From NCBI GenBank assembly GCA_036873135.1, contig JAPTYO010000023.1:6955834-7019833 (forward strand): a stretch of DNA of 64,000 bases. The letters run 5' to 3'. The stretch is from Clarkia xantiana subsp. parviflora (Eukaryota; Streptophyta; Magnoliopsida; Myrtales; Onagraceae). The position numbers and the translations under genes were made by a program. How positions within the stretch are numbered: position 1 is the stretch's first letter; every line of letters begins with the position of its first letter. Below the pieces are notes generated by a model. That model worked only from the letters and a program-made list of their open reading frames with translations. It did no database searches and had not been told where the DNA came from. This document shows, one piece after another, positions 45,917 to 58,185 of this stretch.

Positions 45917-47344
45917 TGGATCACCAAATGTCCCCCCAATTAATTAACTTTCTTTCACTAATTAGAGATCACAGTATCTATCTATGTATGTTTAAATAAA
46001 TATCAAAGAGATATAATAAAACTTTTTATAAATAAATGAGTACTAGCTTAATTTAGGGTTAAAATTGGATAACTTCTAAAGTTGAGGGGCACTGTTCTTC
46101 CTACTCCTCAAGTTAGACTCGTACCTAATAATAGCTTAGCTAATATGAATATTAGATATGTTTCAATTGTTTAGCTAAAATTTGTATTACGTTGTATTAT
46201 GATATTTTAATACAATATTTGAATAAAATATATATTATAATATTTTAATAAAATGACGAAAAAGACTTAAATCTATATATATTATTATATATAAATTTAG
46301 ATAGAAAGAGGAACCCAGATACAACCACGAGCTAGGGATTTCCAGATTTGCAATTTCCAATGCACACACTGCTGGAGGATTTATGAGTTGCGGGACATCA
46401 TCCATTATTATAAAAAAAATAGCTATATATATAAAATTGGTGTAGAAAGAGAATAGTGTAGAGTGAACTAGGAGCTAAGAGTTTCACATTTTTTATTAAG
46501 TGTCAAAATATTATTATTATTATTATTTAATAAAAGCAGCTGAGGGATTGGAGTATTCTTCAGATCCAGTTGAAATTGGTTCTACAGAGGGGAGAGTTAC
46601 AAGACATCGGGTTATTAACTTTCTCTTATATTTTCAAAACAGTTAGCTCAGATATCAAAGAATCGTTTCAGATATCAACACATCGTTCCACTTCCAGATT
46701 CAATGTTTTTGGCAAATTCGACGATTTCCAGATGTACATTTGATGGTTCCATTTAATAAGGTTCAATTGGTGATGCTTCTTCAATTCCTATATAAACATA
46801 CCTCCGACGCCTTACCAAGTGTGGTTCACTGTTATGGCTTGATTCTCTCTTCTTGCCAAAATCCACGAGATTTGAGTACCGCTTTTCAGACTATCTCCAC
46901 TTTCCCTCTCCAACCTCAACAATCCATTGTCTTACCCGCTCCTAATGGGCTTGACCTCCTCCTCGGACCTTAAGAGTGGCGGGAACTCCAAAACCGCCGG
47001 AACTGAAAGCCTTGATCCTGTGGATGCTGTACGTAAAATAAAGAAACAAGTAACTGAAAATTTCTATTTAAATCTATTATTCATACGGTTCGGCTGCGAA
47101 AACTTCATACGTCACCACGTAAAAAAAATATATATATATAGAATAATAGACCTACATAAAGCAATATCTAACCCTACATATCGAGTTTACTATTAAAACA
47201 ATTTATGAAACAAAAGTTACTTAATAAATAATATATATATATATAAAGAAGATGACAATAATATAATATTGTACATGTTAAACATAAACTAACTAATTTA
47301 ACAATATAAAAAATATAATTAATATACACACGTATATGTATATA
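45917..47344. other. Intergenic DNA, possible unrecognised first exon
   Basis: Mostly AT-rich. At 46786-46795 CCTATATAAACATA looks like a TATA box, followed by CT-rich leader-like DNA and an open frame (ATG at 46945; GLTSSSDLKSGGNSK...) to about 47030, where a donor-like GTACGT/GTAAAA occurs. No homologue is recognised and no second exon was found, so it is only noted. Confidence 0.3.
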
Positions 47345-47353
47345 AATATACAA

Positions 47354-47861
47354 GGGAAAAGTATCTAAAACATATAACATGTTTGTAAAAAATGGTTTTA
47401 TGGACCAATATGTTTTAAAGCGTACAACATGTTTGAAAAAGATGGTTTTATGGACCAAAATGTTTTAAAATGTACAACAAGCTTACAAAAGATGGTAAAA
47501 TGACGTATCGTCCACTTGTTGTCACTAGTCTCATTAAGTGGACACGTGCGGGTCACGTTTTTAAAAAATAATAATTATTATTATTATCTACCCATTAATA
47601 ATCATTGCAAAGTATAAATTAATTTATTGTTTTAATTATTATTTTTTTTTCTAAAAATGTGTTCCACACGTGTCCACTTAATGAGACTACTGATAACAAG
47701 TGGACCGTATGTCATTTTAACATCTTTTGTAAGCTTGTTGTACATTTTAATACATATTGGTCCATAAAACCATCATTTTAAAACATGTTGTACATTTTAA
47801 AACATATTGGTCCATAAAACCATTTTTTTCAAACATGCTGCATGTTTTACATACTTTTCCC
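47354..47861. mobile_element. Second foldback MITE, MULE-like
   Basis: 508 bp flanked by a perfect 9-bp duplication AATATACAA (47345-47353 and 47862-47870). Ends are GGGAAAAGTATCTAAAACAT on the left and the complement of GGGAAAAGTATGTAAAACAT on the right. Arms of about 210-220 bp surround an AT-rich centre (47570-47650). The arms carry internal repeats of the phrase ATGGTTTTATGGACCAA. No coding capacity. Confidence 0.85.
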
Positions 47862-48294
47862 AATATACAACTATTCAATATCTAAATCTATTATCAATCA
47901 ATCCATATCCATATCTATATATAATATAATTTGGATGCAATTGTATTAATTTGGATGCTAATTAGTTGCCACCTAGGCAAGTGAAGTTTTGATTGGTCCG
48001 TGAAAATCACGCAACCCCTCTATTCTCTTCTGAGATTCCTTCTTTTCTCTGGTCTGTCATCCTCAAGCGGCCTAATTCCCTGGTCGGTGGCGTTCCATCT
48101 TTCATTCATCTTCCTCTAATCTTAATAATTTCTCCATTTAATTACCTCTCACAATTATGGTATCTCATTTGCATTTTAATTCATACACATCTTCTTCTTT
48201 TTAACTCTTCATCTTCTGCTACTGCTACCTTATCTCACCGCAATAGCATCCTTCATCTCTCTTTGAATAACACAATTTATCTATACTGTTAAAG

Positions 48295-49055
48295 ATGTCG
48301 CATCAGTATGTGGGCGAGCACTTGATGTATGATATTGAATGCAACACCCTTAGGTAACCAACTTATCTGATCTATCTGTTTATCTTCTACTTCATCCATT
48401 CATTCATCTATCTCGCCCTCCATTTTCCATGTTTCTCCCATAATTCAGACATTTCATCATTCTTAAGAGTTTATTGATTTAAGCAGTAGCATATTATTTG
48501 CAGTAGCAACTAGCGCAATTGGTTGATTAATTCAGTTTGAGAATTTCCTGATCTGATAAGTTTTGTGATCCAAGTCAAGTTGGTTGATTCTACAGTTTGA
48601 CGGTGATGATTAGTTGATTACTAGACTACTATCATTGCATTTCATTGACGGTATTTATCTAATAAATGTATCAGAGGTTAATTTAGTTGTTTTGTCAATT
48701 TGAATAATTGATAATAATAGTTTCCAACTACAACTAATTAGGCTTTTTCTTTCCTAGCATCCATTTATTGCTTTTACAATATAAGAGAAGAATTGTATGT
48801 AGAATTTTTTTAAGTTATAGGCTTATAGCAGCTTCGAATTCGCACTGTCATATCTTCTTTATATAATGTGATTTGTATGTCAATGTGAATTGATTTCTTG
48901 CTATGATCATGCAGTTTAAGCGTGGAGAGATAACTGCAATCATGGCTGGCTGATTTTGATGAACCTGGGACTCTTGCCCCAACCGGATTACACCTTTGTG
49001 ACACAAAATATATGGTGATTCAACGTTTATACGAAGCTGTTATTCAGGGAAGAAG
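48295..49055 (+). pseudogene. Broken profilin gene (exons 1 and 2 only)
   Basis: Exon 1 (48295-48353) encodes MSHQYVGEHLMYDIECN, close to the profilin N-terminus, but stops at a GTAACC donor about 20 residues earlier than usual. Exon 2 (48915-49055, after a GCAG acceptor) encodes [10 protein letters not shown], then, after a one-base frame change that puts a TGA in line, [14 protein letters not shown] and TKYMVIQ, the profilin core, and ends at AAGAAG|GTAATC, the normal position of the second intron. The third exon (C-terminal actin/poly-proline-binding helix) is absent; copia-like DNA starts about 100 bp downstream. The intron shows it is a DNA-level duplicate or decayed gene, not a retrocopy. 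Profilins bind G-actin and proline-rich proteins; this copy cannot. Confidence 0.75.
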
Positions 49056-49149
49056 GTAATCATTTCACTACATTTGGTAATCATTACCCAAAGGTGTAAC
49101 GCGTTGACGTTCATGAATCCCTCATCCACTTCTTCCGTCTAGGTTGCAC

Positions 49150-49701
49150 GGATTAAGTCACGTGTTATCTGATCTTTCAGTGACCTCCCACTATTGTCGT
49201 AGTTTGGACTATCATCTTTGATGTTAGGTCTATTCGATCTTCAACATTAGCAGCAAAGAGGATATCCATGACATAATCTTCCCATACATAATAATTACTA
49301 CCATCAATGCAGTGTAGAAACGCTTTCGATCTGCTATTTATACTAACATTGATAATTATGTGACAATCAGGGAGACAATAACATTTTGGAAAACGAATTG
49401 CATACATCGAATATCTAGGAGATATGGCGACAAGCAATGTTTCCTCAGACATATAACCAACCCGACCACCAGTAAACCAATGGAAGGAGGCCGTGAAAGA
49501 GTTCACGTCACTGACATCTCCTTTCTAATAGATCAGTTTTTTAAAACAGTTTAATCGCTCTCACCGCACCCGATCTTGGCTTTCCCAAAGCCCTTTTTAA
49601 AATGTTTCGAGGATTCATGCAAGCATACACAATTATACTACACAAGTAAATCATCATACGCATCCACATCCAATAAACAATCCAATCAAGTGCATACGCG
49701 T
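49150..49701 (-). mobile_element. Copia-like element fragment, left part (gag start)
   Basis: Minus-strand homologue of about 61490-61900 (shared CTTGGGAAAGCCAAGATCGGG and the CTCCCTGATTG block). The minus strand 49506-49177 has an open frame of 109 aa with DGSNYYVWEDYVMDILFAA, resembling the start of a copia Gag. It continues, beyond the gypsy insertion, at 57163. Its right end carries the target duplication CGCGT (49697-49701). Confidence 0.7.
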
Positions 49702-50539
49702 TGTTGGGATCAAAGTGACGTGGCCTGGAGCTCCTGGTAGTGGACTTCGAGGTCTCGCCATCGATTGACTCTTCTAAGTATCTTTGTCAACCTGGCCGGG
49801 TACTTAGTTTCCCTTTGAGTATTTGATGGGAGAGAACCTGAAAAGGGGGTGGGGATTTGCCCCTTATTCCACTCTGAAGCTTAAGTCAGTTATGGAATAT
49901 GAGATCATACTTTTAGAAGTATATTATGTTAAGTAATGAAAGTGTTCCCCTATTTATAGGGATAGATTGTACGGACTTTAAGTGGCGGCAGCTATGTTCT
50001 GATTGACTGCCTCGTGGCGGTGGCCGCCTTTCTCTGATTGGTTGAAGGGGACGGTGGAGTGTCAGTAGGTGACAAGCAGGTTGCCACCTCATCGTTCCTT
50101 AATGTCGAAGGTTCCTCTAACTTGGGGACAAGTAGGTTGCCACCCCAGCTTTACCTTGAGGGGAGGGTTTCCTTAAATCAGGAGGCGGCAAGCATGTTGC
50201 CAACTGGTGTCTCTTCCTTAGGAGGAAGGGTTTTCTTTGAAGCGGCAAGCAGGTTGCCAGGTGGTACCTCTTGATCAGAGGGAAGAGTTTCTTGCTAACA
50301 CTGGGTCGTCGACTCGACTCATACCTTAAGAGGGAGAGTCTTCTAGTAGAGTCGTCGCCATTCTTCAAGCGTTTTGTATTAATTAGCGACATCTCTTCGT
50401 ATCGGTGTCGACCATTTATCTTTGTCTTGTCATTTGGGTCGCGAGTAGTTGTCGACTTATCTTAAGAGGTCCTGACTTAGACACTCCTGATTTTAACGTT
50501 CCCAATCCATCCTAGGTTATTTCGAATCATATCCCAACA
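49702..50539 (-). repeat. 3' LTR of the CGCGT-flanked gypsy element
   Basis: 838 bp; TATA box on the minus strand near 49955 (CTATAAATAGGG). U3 subrepeats with the AGCAGGTTGCCACCT variant lie at 50080-50280. The polypurine tract CTCGGGGGCAAG (minus) follows at 50540-50552. Confidence 0.9.
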
Positions 50540-50689
50540 CTTGCCCCCGAGACATAAGCCGTTAGTCTTATTTTAATAAAGGGGAAGGGAGTATGTCGAG
50601 TACCTTTTTATAATGAGAAGCGAACTTCGTCTTTCTATCTTCTTCTCAGATAATCGTTGAGTTTTGATAGCATAGTCGCGTCTCATTGC

Positions 50690-51715
50690 CTATTGTTGAC
50701 TCTATGGAATCGAGGAGTCAGTATTATGACTGATCTCCTTTGTAGATGGCGACTTTCGGAAGTCGGGGATTTAGTATTATGACTGATCGCCTTGGTCGTC
50801 GCCGACTATATGGAGTCGAGGAGTAAGTATTATGACTAATCTCCTTTGTAGATGGCGACTTTCGGACGTTGGGGAGTCATTGTTATGACTGATCTCCTTG
50901 GTCGTCGTCGACTATATGGAGTCGAGGAGTCAGTATTATGACTAATCTCCTTTGTAGATGGCGAATTTCGGAAGTCGGGGAGTTGGTATTATGACTGATC
51001 TCCTTGGTCGTCACCGACTATATGGAGTCGAGGAGTCAGTATTATGACTGATCTCCTTTGTAGATGGCGACTTTTGGAACTTGGGGAGTCAATATTATGA
51101 CTGATCTCCTTGGTCGTTGCCGACTATATGGAGTCGAGAAGTCAGTATTATGACTGATCTCCTTTGTAGATTGCGACTTTCGGAAGTCGGGGAGTCAGTA
51201 TTATGACTGATCTCCTTGGTCGTCGCCGACTATATGGAGTCGAGGAGTCAGTATTATGACTGGTCTCCTTTGTAGATGGCGACTTTCGGAAGTCGGGGAG
51301 TCAGTATTATGAATGATCTCCTTGGTCGTCGCCGACTATATGGAGTCGAGGAGTCACTATTATGACCGATCTCCTTTGTAGATGGCGACTTTCGGAAGTT
51401 GGGGAGTCAGTATTATGACTGATCTCCTTGGTCGTCGCTGACTATATGGAGTCGAGGAGTCAGTATTATGACTGATCTCCTTGGTCGTCGCTGACTATAT
51501 GGAGTCGAGGAGTCGGTATTATGACTGATCTCCTTTGTAGATGGCGAATTTCGGAAGTCGGGGAGTCAGTGTTATGACTGATCACCTTGGTTGTCGCCGA
51601 CTATAAGGGGTCGAGTAGTCAGTATTATGACTTATCTTGTAGACGGCGACTTTCAGAAGTCGGGAGTCAGTATTATGAATGATCTCCTTGATCGTCGCCG
51701 ACTATATGGAGTCGA
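50690..51715. repeat. Tandem array, 106-bp unit made of two 53-bp halves
   Basis: The two halves share GAGTCAGTATTATGACTGATCTCC and then differ: one continues TTTGTAGATGGCGACTTTCGG, the other TTGGTCGTCGCCGACTATATGG. They alternate for about nine to ten rounds (CTATATGGAGTCGAGGAG at 50805, 50911 and so on). Near 51420-51510 the same half occurs twice in a row. It fills the space between the integrase end and the 3' LTR. Confidence 0.9.
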
Positions 51716-51797
51716 TGGGCCCTGTCGACACATCAAGAGGAAAGAAATCATATCTTTATTTATCATTTTATTGAAATAGAAATACATGAAAGGATTT

Positions 51798-53560
51798 CTA
51801 GGCGTAGAATTTCTTTAGGTGATATGCATTAAAAGTCCTGTTAAGGTGTTGTCCTTGAGAATCTTCTAATTTGTAGGCGTTGGGACATGGTATGTCAACA
51901 ACGATATAAGGACCTTCACATTTTGGCATCATTTTCTCTCTTTGATTGGCTGCTACAAACTCGTTTCTTCGTAGCATCTTCTCTCCTAAGAAGATCTGCT
52001 GTCGCCCCACTTTTCGGTTAAAATACCTAGCGGTGGCGAGCTTCATTCTTCCTTGTGTTTCTTTGGAATCCCATCTTTTCTCGTCAACCAGATCCAAATT
52101 GATCCTCTTTTGTTCCTCGTTTCAGTTGACTCCATATGTGGCGACCCTTTGAGAGATATTAACTACCTCTATGGGCGATACGGCCTCTGACCCATAGACC
52201 ATGCTGAAAAGGGTTTCGCCAGTGTCTCTTTTGGTGTGGTTCTGAGCGCCCAAAGTACTTGGTCCAGCTCCTCAACCCAATTTCCCTTCAGAGTGGCCAC
52301 CCTCTTCTTTAATCCGTTAAGTATCATTTTATTTTCCGACTCGACTTGTCCATTTGTTTGTGCATGATGGACAGAGCCAAAACGATGATTGATAAGCATT
52401 TCTTCACAAAAGTCGGCCAATTCGTCGCTGGCAAATTAGGGACCGTTATCGCTGATGAGGATTTTTGGCACTCCATATCGGCATATGATTTGTTCACGGA
52501 TGAACTTTATCATTTGGAAAGTAGTCATTGACGCCAAGGCTCTTGCTTCAATCCATTTAGAGAAATAGTCAATGGCGACCACGATATGTGTTTGCTGTCC
52601 TGTCTATTTGGGTAAAGGCCATATGATGTCGATTCCCCATTGTGCGAAGGGCCAGGCGCTCATCATAGGCGTGAGCTCCGCGGGCGGTATTGTTATTCTT
52701 GGAGCGTAAAATTGACAGGTGGGGTAGGCTTGCACAAGCGTTATCGCCTCTTTGCATTGTTGACCAGCTGAATTCCTGTCGTAGGGCTCTTAACACCAAG
52801 ATTTTGGCTCCTTCGTGACACCCGGCGTCGCCTTTATGTAAATCTTCCATAATCTTCTCCGTTTGAGGAGCGGCTATAACATAGGAGATAAGGCGTGGAA
52901 CACCCTATTTTTTAGAGGTATCCATCCAGGATTGCAAATCGTCCCACCATTCTCTGAATTTTAGTCGCCTCCAGCGAATCTTCTGGGAGATTTCCTCGTT
53001 CCAAGTAGTTCTATATGGGAGTTATCCACGAGTCGGTGGCTTGGATATTAAGGACCTTTGTCCCTGCCTCCATGGATGAGTAGAGGGAGCACTCGACGAA
53101 GTGTACTGGTGCGGGGAAGGTGTTTCCCCAAGCAAAATTGCTAAGGGCATCAGCTTCCTGGTTGCTTTCTCAAGGCATAGCCTCTATTTGGAAATGGGGC
53201 ATGTCTCGCACGAGTCGTAGCACCTGTTCTGCATACTTCTTCATATTCTCCCCCTTGGCGATGTAAGATCCGTTTGTCTGATTGATGATCGATTCAGAAT
53301 CGCATCGTACTTTCAGATTTGCAATTCCCATACCTTTGGCTATGCGAAGACCTGTGAGTAGGGCCTCATATTCTGCTTCATTATTGGTAGCTCGAAAGGT
53401 TAGGGCCAACGCGTACCGGAGGGGCTCTCCATCAGGTGGCGTTAATATTTGACCTGCCCCACATCCCTGAGAGGAAGACAATTCGTCGGTATGTAATATC
53501 CATGGCATAGTATCATTGGCTACATTCTCAGGCGTTGTCTTCACGTGCTCTTCTTGGGAG
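51798..53560 (-). pseudogene. pol: Archaeal-type RNase H and integrase, broken
   Basis: Minus strand. 53544-53170: second RNase H (WILHTDELSSSQGCGAG, NNEAEYEALLTGL, CDSESIINQ). 52850-52569: integrase zinc-finger side (DLHKGDAGCHEGA). 52420-52169: core end with HHAQTNGQVESENK. 52097-51798: C-terminus (LRRNEFVAANQ...PKCEGPYIVVD). These pieces lie in at least three different frames, so several indels are present; the middle of the integrase core around 52430-52560 is readable but interrupted by stops. Confidence 0.88.
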
Positions 53561-53636
53561 AGGATGATAGGTTTGGCGTCGCCGTGTTTTCAGCGATGAA
53601 GTCGGCTAGTGCTTGGCCTTTGATCGCCTTTCGTGG

Positions 53637-55428
53637 CTAGAACTGAATGCGAAATTCACTTAATTCTACCGCCCATTTGATCATTCTCCCCGAGATATCG
53701 GGCTTATGAAAGAGCTGCTTTAGAGGTTGGTTGGTGAGCACTGTGATTTCGTGGGTGTGGAAATAGGGCCGTAGATTCCTCGCCGCTATCAGTAGTGCAT
53801 ACAAATATTTTTCGATTTCCATGTAGTTTGCTTCGGCGACACCAAAGAGCTTACTAACATAGTAAACCGGAATTTGAATGTTGCACGTTTCTTTAATCAG
53901 TACTGAACTCACCGCTGCTGAGCTTACACTCAGGTAGAGGAATAGGGGGTCTTCATGTAGTGGCTTGGCTAGGGCGGGAAGCGAATGGAGGTGTCTTTTT
54001 AGTTGTTGGAAAGCCTCCTCACACTCGAGCGTCCAGTCGAACTTCTTATTCGCTCTTAATACTTTGAAGAAAAGAAGGGATTTATCACCTGATCTCGCCA
54101 GGAATCTTTCTAATGATGCCAACCTTCCATTGAGACTTTGTACCTCCCTGTGACAGGTAGGCAATGACATCTCTTCTATGGCAGAAACTTTTTCTGGGTT
54201 AGCTTCGATCCCTCTCTAGCTGACCATAAATCCCAAGAATTTTCCTGATTGGACACCAAAAGCACATTTGGTTGGATTTAATTGTACTTGGTGGCGTCGC
54301 ATGCAATTGAAAGCCTCTTCCAAATCTTGGACATGATGTTGGCCCCTTTTCGTTTTGACGAGCATATCGTCGACATAGGCTTCCATGTTTCTCCCCAACA
54401 TTGACATGAAGAGTTTGTTGACCATCCGTTGATAGGTGGCGACAAAGTTTATCAATCCAAAGGTCATGACCTTATAGTGATAAATATCACTGTCGGCGTA
54501 GAAGGCGGTATAGGCTTCGTCGTCGGGATGCATTTGTATTTGATTATATCCCGAGTATGCGTCTATGAAGCTTAAGAGCTCATGCCCTGATGTGGCGTCG
54601 ACAAGTTGGTCGATCCTTGGCAATGGGTAGGAATCATTGGGACATGCTTTATTGAAATCTTGGAAGTCTACACACATCCTCCATCTTTTATTGGATTTCC
54701 TCTCTAAGAAAGGATTAGCGACCCAAGTTTGGAATCGTATTTCCTTGACGAAGCCGGCGACCAACTTTCCCACTTCCTGGCATATCACTGCCTTCTTTTC
54801 TGCTCCAAGAGATCTCCTTCTTTGGGCTATAGGCTTCACGGCCTGGTCTATTTTGAGCTCGTGGGAAATGAAGTCGGGACTTATCCTTGGCATATCACTA
54901 GGCTCCCAAGCGAACAATTCTTTATATTCCCTAAGGAATGAAATTATCCTTTATGCTAGCTCTATTGGTAGAGCAGACCCGATTTTAACCTTCTTGTCTT
55001 CCCCATCGATGGCGATCTCTACTAGTTCTTCCATCGGGGCGGTTCGTCCACCCTCTTCTCGTGGGTCTTCGTCGGTGACGATAGATAGAGTCTCTTTTGG
55101 GTTGCGTCTCTAGAGGAGGTTAACGTAGCATTGTCGAGATGCCTTTTGGTCGCCCCATACCTCCCCCATTCCGTGATGAGTGGGGAATCTCATAACTTGA
55201 TGAGCGGTGGAGGGAACGATATAGTTAAAATTAAGAGTCGTTCTTCCCAATATGGCGTTGTAAGTGTTGATCTGATCGACGACTATAAAACCTACTTTTA
55301 AATGCAAGGCTTTCCATCATTCGCCTAGGATTACAGGGGTAGGATCACTCCCAAGGGCTAAGTCGTTCTCCCTGCAAATCCTATTAGCGGGAAGGTCACT
55401 TCCTGGATATCCTTCTTCAGGTATCCCA
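53637..55428 (-). pseudogene. pol: Protease end, reverse transcriptase and RNase H, broken
   Basis: Minus strand. 55307-55110: protease C-terminal part (YNAILGRTTLN, HHGMGEVWGDQKASRQCYV). 54917-54216: RT from FAWEPSDMP through CVDFQDFNKACPND to YVDD at 54377-54366 and ends at a TAG (54216-54218). 54170-53637 continues in the same frame with NGRLASLERFL, the RT thumb, and the first RNase H (FDWTLECEEAFQQLK). Catalytic YVDD is intact, but stops and frame changes separate the parts. Confidence 0.9.
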
Positions 55429-56277
55429 TTACGGTGATGATTTGAAACTGATTACGTCTTCTGAACTTCCTCCGTCGACAAGTATTCTCTTTACCTCAAA
55501 ATCATCTATATGAGTTGTGGTTACCAGGGCGTCCCCATGGGGTTGTGTTGCCTTGGCAAAATCATCCATGGAAAAGGTGACCGATACTGGTTCTAACTCA
55601 CTTGACCTCTTATGTGTGCTTGGCGAAGAGATTCCCTGGGTTGCGTAGAGGTTTCGAGCGGCGTTCGATTCTCCTCCTGCTGCAAATCCTCCCGACAAGA
55701 CGTTGATGTCATTGTCCGGAGGGGTCCTCCACCTCCTTCGTTCATGGGAACGATGACGATGGTGACGTTGGACCTCTTCTTGCATAAATTCTAGTTCCCT
55801 TCTGGCGAGGAGGAAATCTTCTATGTCGTGCCCTTCTGCTCGATGATATTCATAGTAGGAGAGAGGGCGACGACTTCCGTCAGCTAGTTGAAGTCTTTCC
55901 AATCTCGGTTGGGTTTTCCGAAACTCTCTTGAGAGAGATCCTCGCGTGGACGAGCTCTCGCTTTGTCCTCGGAAGGTCTCTTGTTGGGTTAGGCGACTCG
56001 CCCGAGATTGTTCTGCCCTAACATGGAGGGTTGCCCTATGAATTAGGTCCTCCCATCTTCCCACGGGTTCCGTGAATTGGGTGATGGCTAAGGATTGGGA
56101 TTATGGTCCCAACCCTCTGAAAAATGCGCGGATTTCTTCTCCCTCCGATAGTTCGCCTCCACTATAAGCACCTTGGAAACGCCTAAAGTAGCTTTCCAAG
56201 GTTTCTTTCGATCCTTGGAAAACACCCTCATGTCTCTGTGTCTGGTTTCGTCTTAAGTGACTCCTTGGTGGTGCCAT
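55429..56277 (-). pseudogene. gag: Strongly shortened gag
   Basis: An ATG at 56277-56275 (MAPPRSHLRRNQ...) lies soon after the primer site, but the gag core is reduced to its last part (ESYFRRFQGAYSGGELSEGEE); most of the usual N-terminal Retrotrans_gag domain is missing. A TAA follows about 60 codons in, then the frame continues to an altered zinc knuckle (YYEYHRAEGHDIEDF, first Cys lost), an Arg/His-rich tract and the protease motif VDGGSSEDV near 55450. The loss of the gag core explains why this element is shorter than the 8.7-kb one. Confidence 0.75.
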
Positions 56278-56291
56278 GACCTTTTGATCGC

Positions 56292-56312
56292 CTTCCCACA
56301 GACGGCACCAAA
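56292..56312 (-). promoter_or_regulatory. Primer-binding site of the CGCGT-flanked gypsy element
   Basis: Minus strand TTTGGTGCCGTCTGTGGGAA, directly after the 5' LTR; one base differs from the TTGGCGCCGTC form of the 8.7-kb element. Confidence 0.75.
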
Positions 56313-57157
56313 TGTTGGGATCAAAGTGACGTGGCCTGGAGCTCCTGGTAGTAAACTTCGAGGTCTCGACTTCGATTGACTCATCTAAGTATCTTTGTCG
56401 ACCTCGTCGGGTACTTAGTTTCCCTTTGAGTATTTGATGGGCGAGAACCTGAAAAGGGTGTGGGGATTTTCCCCTGATTCCACTCTGAAACTTAAGTCGG
56501 TAATGGAATATGAGAGGATACTTTTAGAAGTATATGATATAATATGTTAAGTAATGAAAGTTTTCCCCTATTTATAGGGAGAGATTGTACGGACTTTAAG
56601 TGGCGACAACTATGTTCTGATTGGCTGCCCAGTGGCGGTGGCCGCTTTTTCTGATGGGTTGATGGGGACGGTGGAGTGTCAGTAAGTGTCAAGCAGGTTG
56701 CCACCTCATCGTTCCTTAATATCAAAAGTTCCTCTAACTTGGTTTCAAGTAGGTTGCCACCTCAGCTTTACCTTGAGGGGAGAGTTTCCTTAAATCAGGA
56801 GGCGGCAAGCAAGTCGCCAGCTAATGTCTCTTCCTTAGGAGGAAGGGCTTTCTTTGAAGCAAGAAGCAGGTTGCCATGTGGTACCTCTTGATCAGAGGGA
56901 AGGGTTTTCTTGCTAGCACTGGGTCGTCGACTTGACTCATACCTTAAGAGGGAGAGTCTTCGAGTAGAGTCGTCGCTATTCTTCAGGCGTTTTGTCTTAA
57001 TTAGCGACATCTCTTCGTATCGGTGACGACTATTTATCTTTGTCTTGTCATTTGGGTCATGAGTAGTTGTCGACTTATCTTAAGAGGTCCTGACTTAGAC
57101 CCTCCCAATTTTAACGTTCCAAACCCGTCTTAGGTTTTTTCGAATCATATCCCAACA
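56313..57157 (-). repeat. 5' LTR of the CGCGT-flanked gypsy element
   Basis: 845 bp, with a short duplication (ATATGATATAATATG, near 56530) relative to the 3' LTR. Followed by the CGCGT duplication. Confidence 0.92.
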
Positions 57158-57162
57158 CGCGT

Positions 57163-58132
57163 CATGCGTCTAATGTTCGGAGGAACCCATATTGGCATAT
57201 ATATTTCTACTATCCAAGTAAACTATCACATGCGGCTACATCCTCCACATTCATGCATACGCGTCATGCATGATCACTCCATAATAAACATGCATATTTG
57301 GCGACTGATTTCCAATTTTAAACATTTAGGGCTGACTTGCAATTCATGCTTTCAATCAATCATGCGAACTTCTAGACATGGATTCTAGGCAACAACAACC
57401 ATGACAACATGTCTATCCTAATGCGCAACTCGTAAATTGAAATCCAGAGCTCTGCCCACAACATGCAATATCCAGCTAGCTTGACATCATCAAGACGCGA
57501 TTCTAATATGCAATAATATCAATTAAAATAGCAATTGCAATTCAGCCCACTAAATGACTCAGTCCCAAAATCATGCATATCTGAGATCCATCCCCATAAT
57601 CTAAACTAGGCATCAGGTTTGATTATAACGTGAAAATTTCAAACCAATTTGCACTGTGTAGTCAATTTTAAAGTTTGAAAACATTTTGATTTTAAAATTT
57701 GACCATCTTATTTCCAGTTCGGGTTGGCCCGACCAAAAAGGTTCGGTTCATGTCAATTCGGTCCGACCGGTCCGGTTCGACAAAAATAGGTTCAGTTCGA
57801 TTTTAACACACAAATCGGGTCTGTTTGGTTCGACCCATTAGTTACCCAGTCCGACCCGACCCGGATGGATCAGACTGATTGAGAAAATCTGGAATGGTTG
57901 ACCCGCTCCGGTTGGACCCGTGGAACCCGACCCGGTTCGGTTCGGTTGACCCGGTTCGGGTTCCCATGGTCCTCTGGGTCAGTTGTCCCGACCTTGATGT
58001 GCAAAATTGGACTGGCCCTTTACTCAATAGGATTCGGCTGAAACTCATACTTATAGGATATGTAGGGTTTTAAAATCTACTAAAAACTTAACTTAGCCAC
58101 CAAGTAAGTATAATTCTGTTTCCAATATTTAC

Positions 58133-58185
<53 letters not shown>

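Larger units (their letters stand above)
49702..57157 (-). mobile_element. Tat-type Ty3-gypsy retrotransposon, decayed, full length
   Basis: LTRs at 49702-50539 (838 bp) and 56313-57157 (845 bp), both TGTTGGGATCAAAG...CATATCCCAACA on the plus strand, with a perfect 5-bp duplication CGCGT (49697-49701 and 57158-57162). They differ by several per cent and one short insertion, so this copy is older than the other two complete elements. Minus-strand order: 5' LTR, primer site, shortened gag, protease, RT, RNase H, archaeal-type RNase H, integrase, 106-bp array, polypurine tract, 3' LTR. There is no antisense ORF. Multiple frameshifts and stops make it inactive. Confidence 0.93.

Noticed and set aside
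46740..46973. 77-codon ORF after a TATA-like motif
   Set aside because: No recognised homologue, frame starts before the putative TATA box, and no continuing exon found; only noted as a possible first-exon region.
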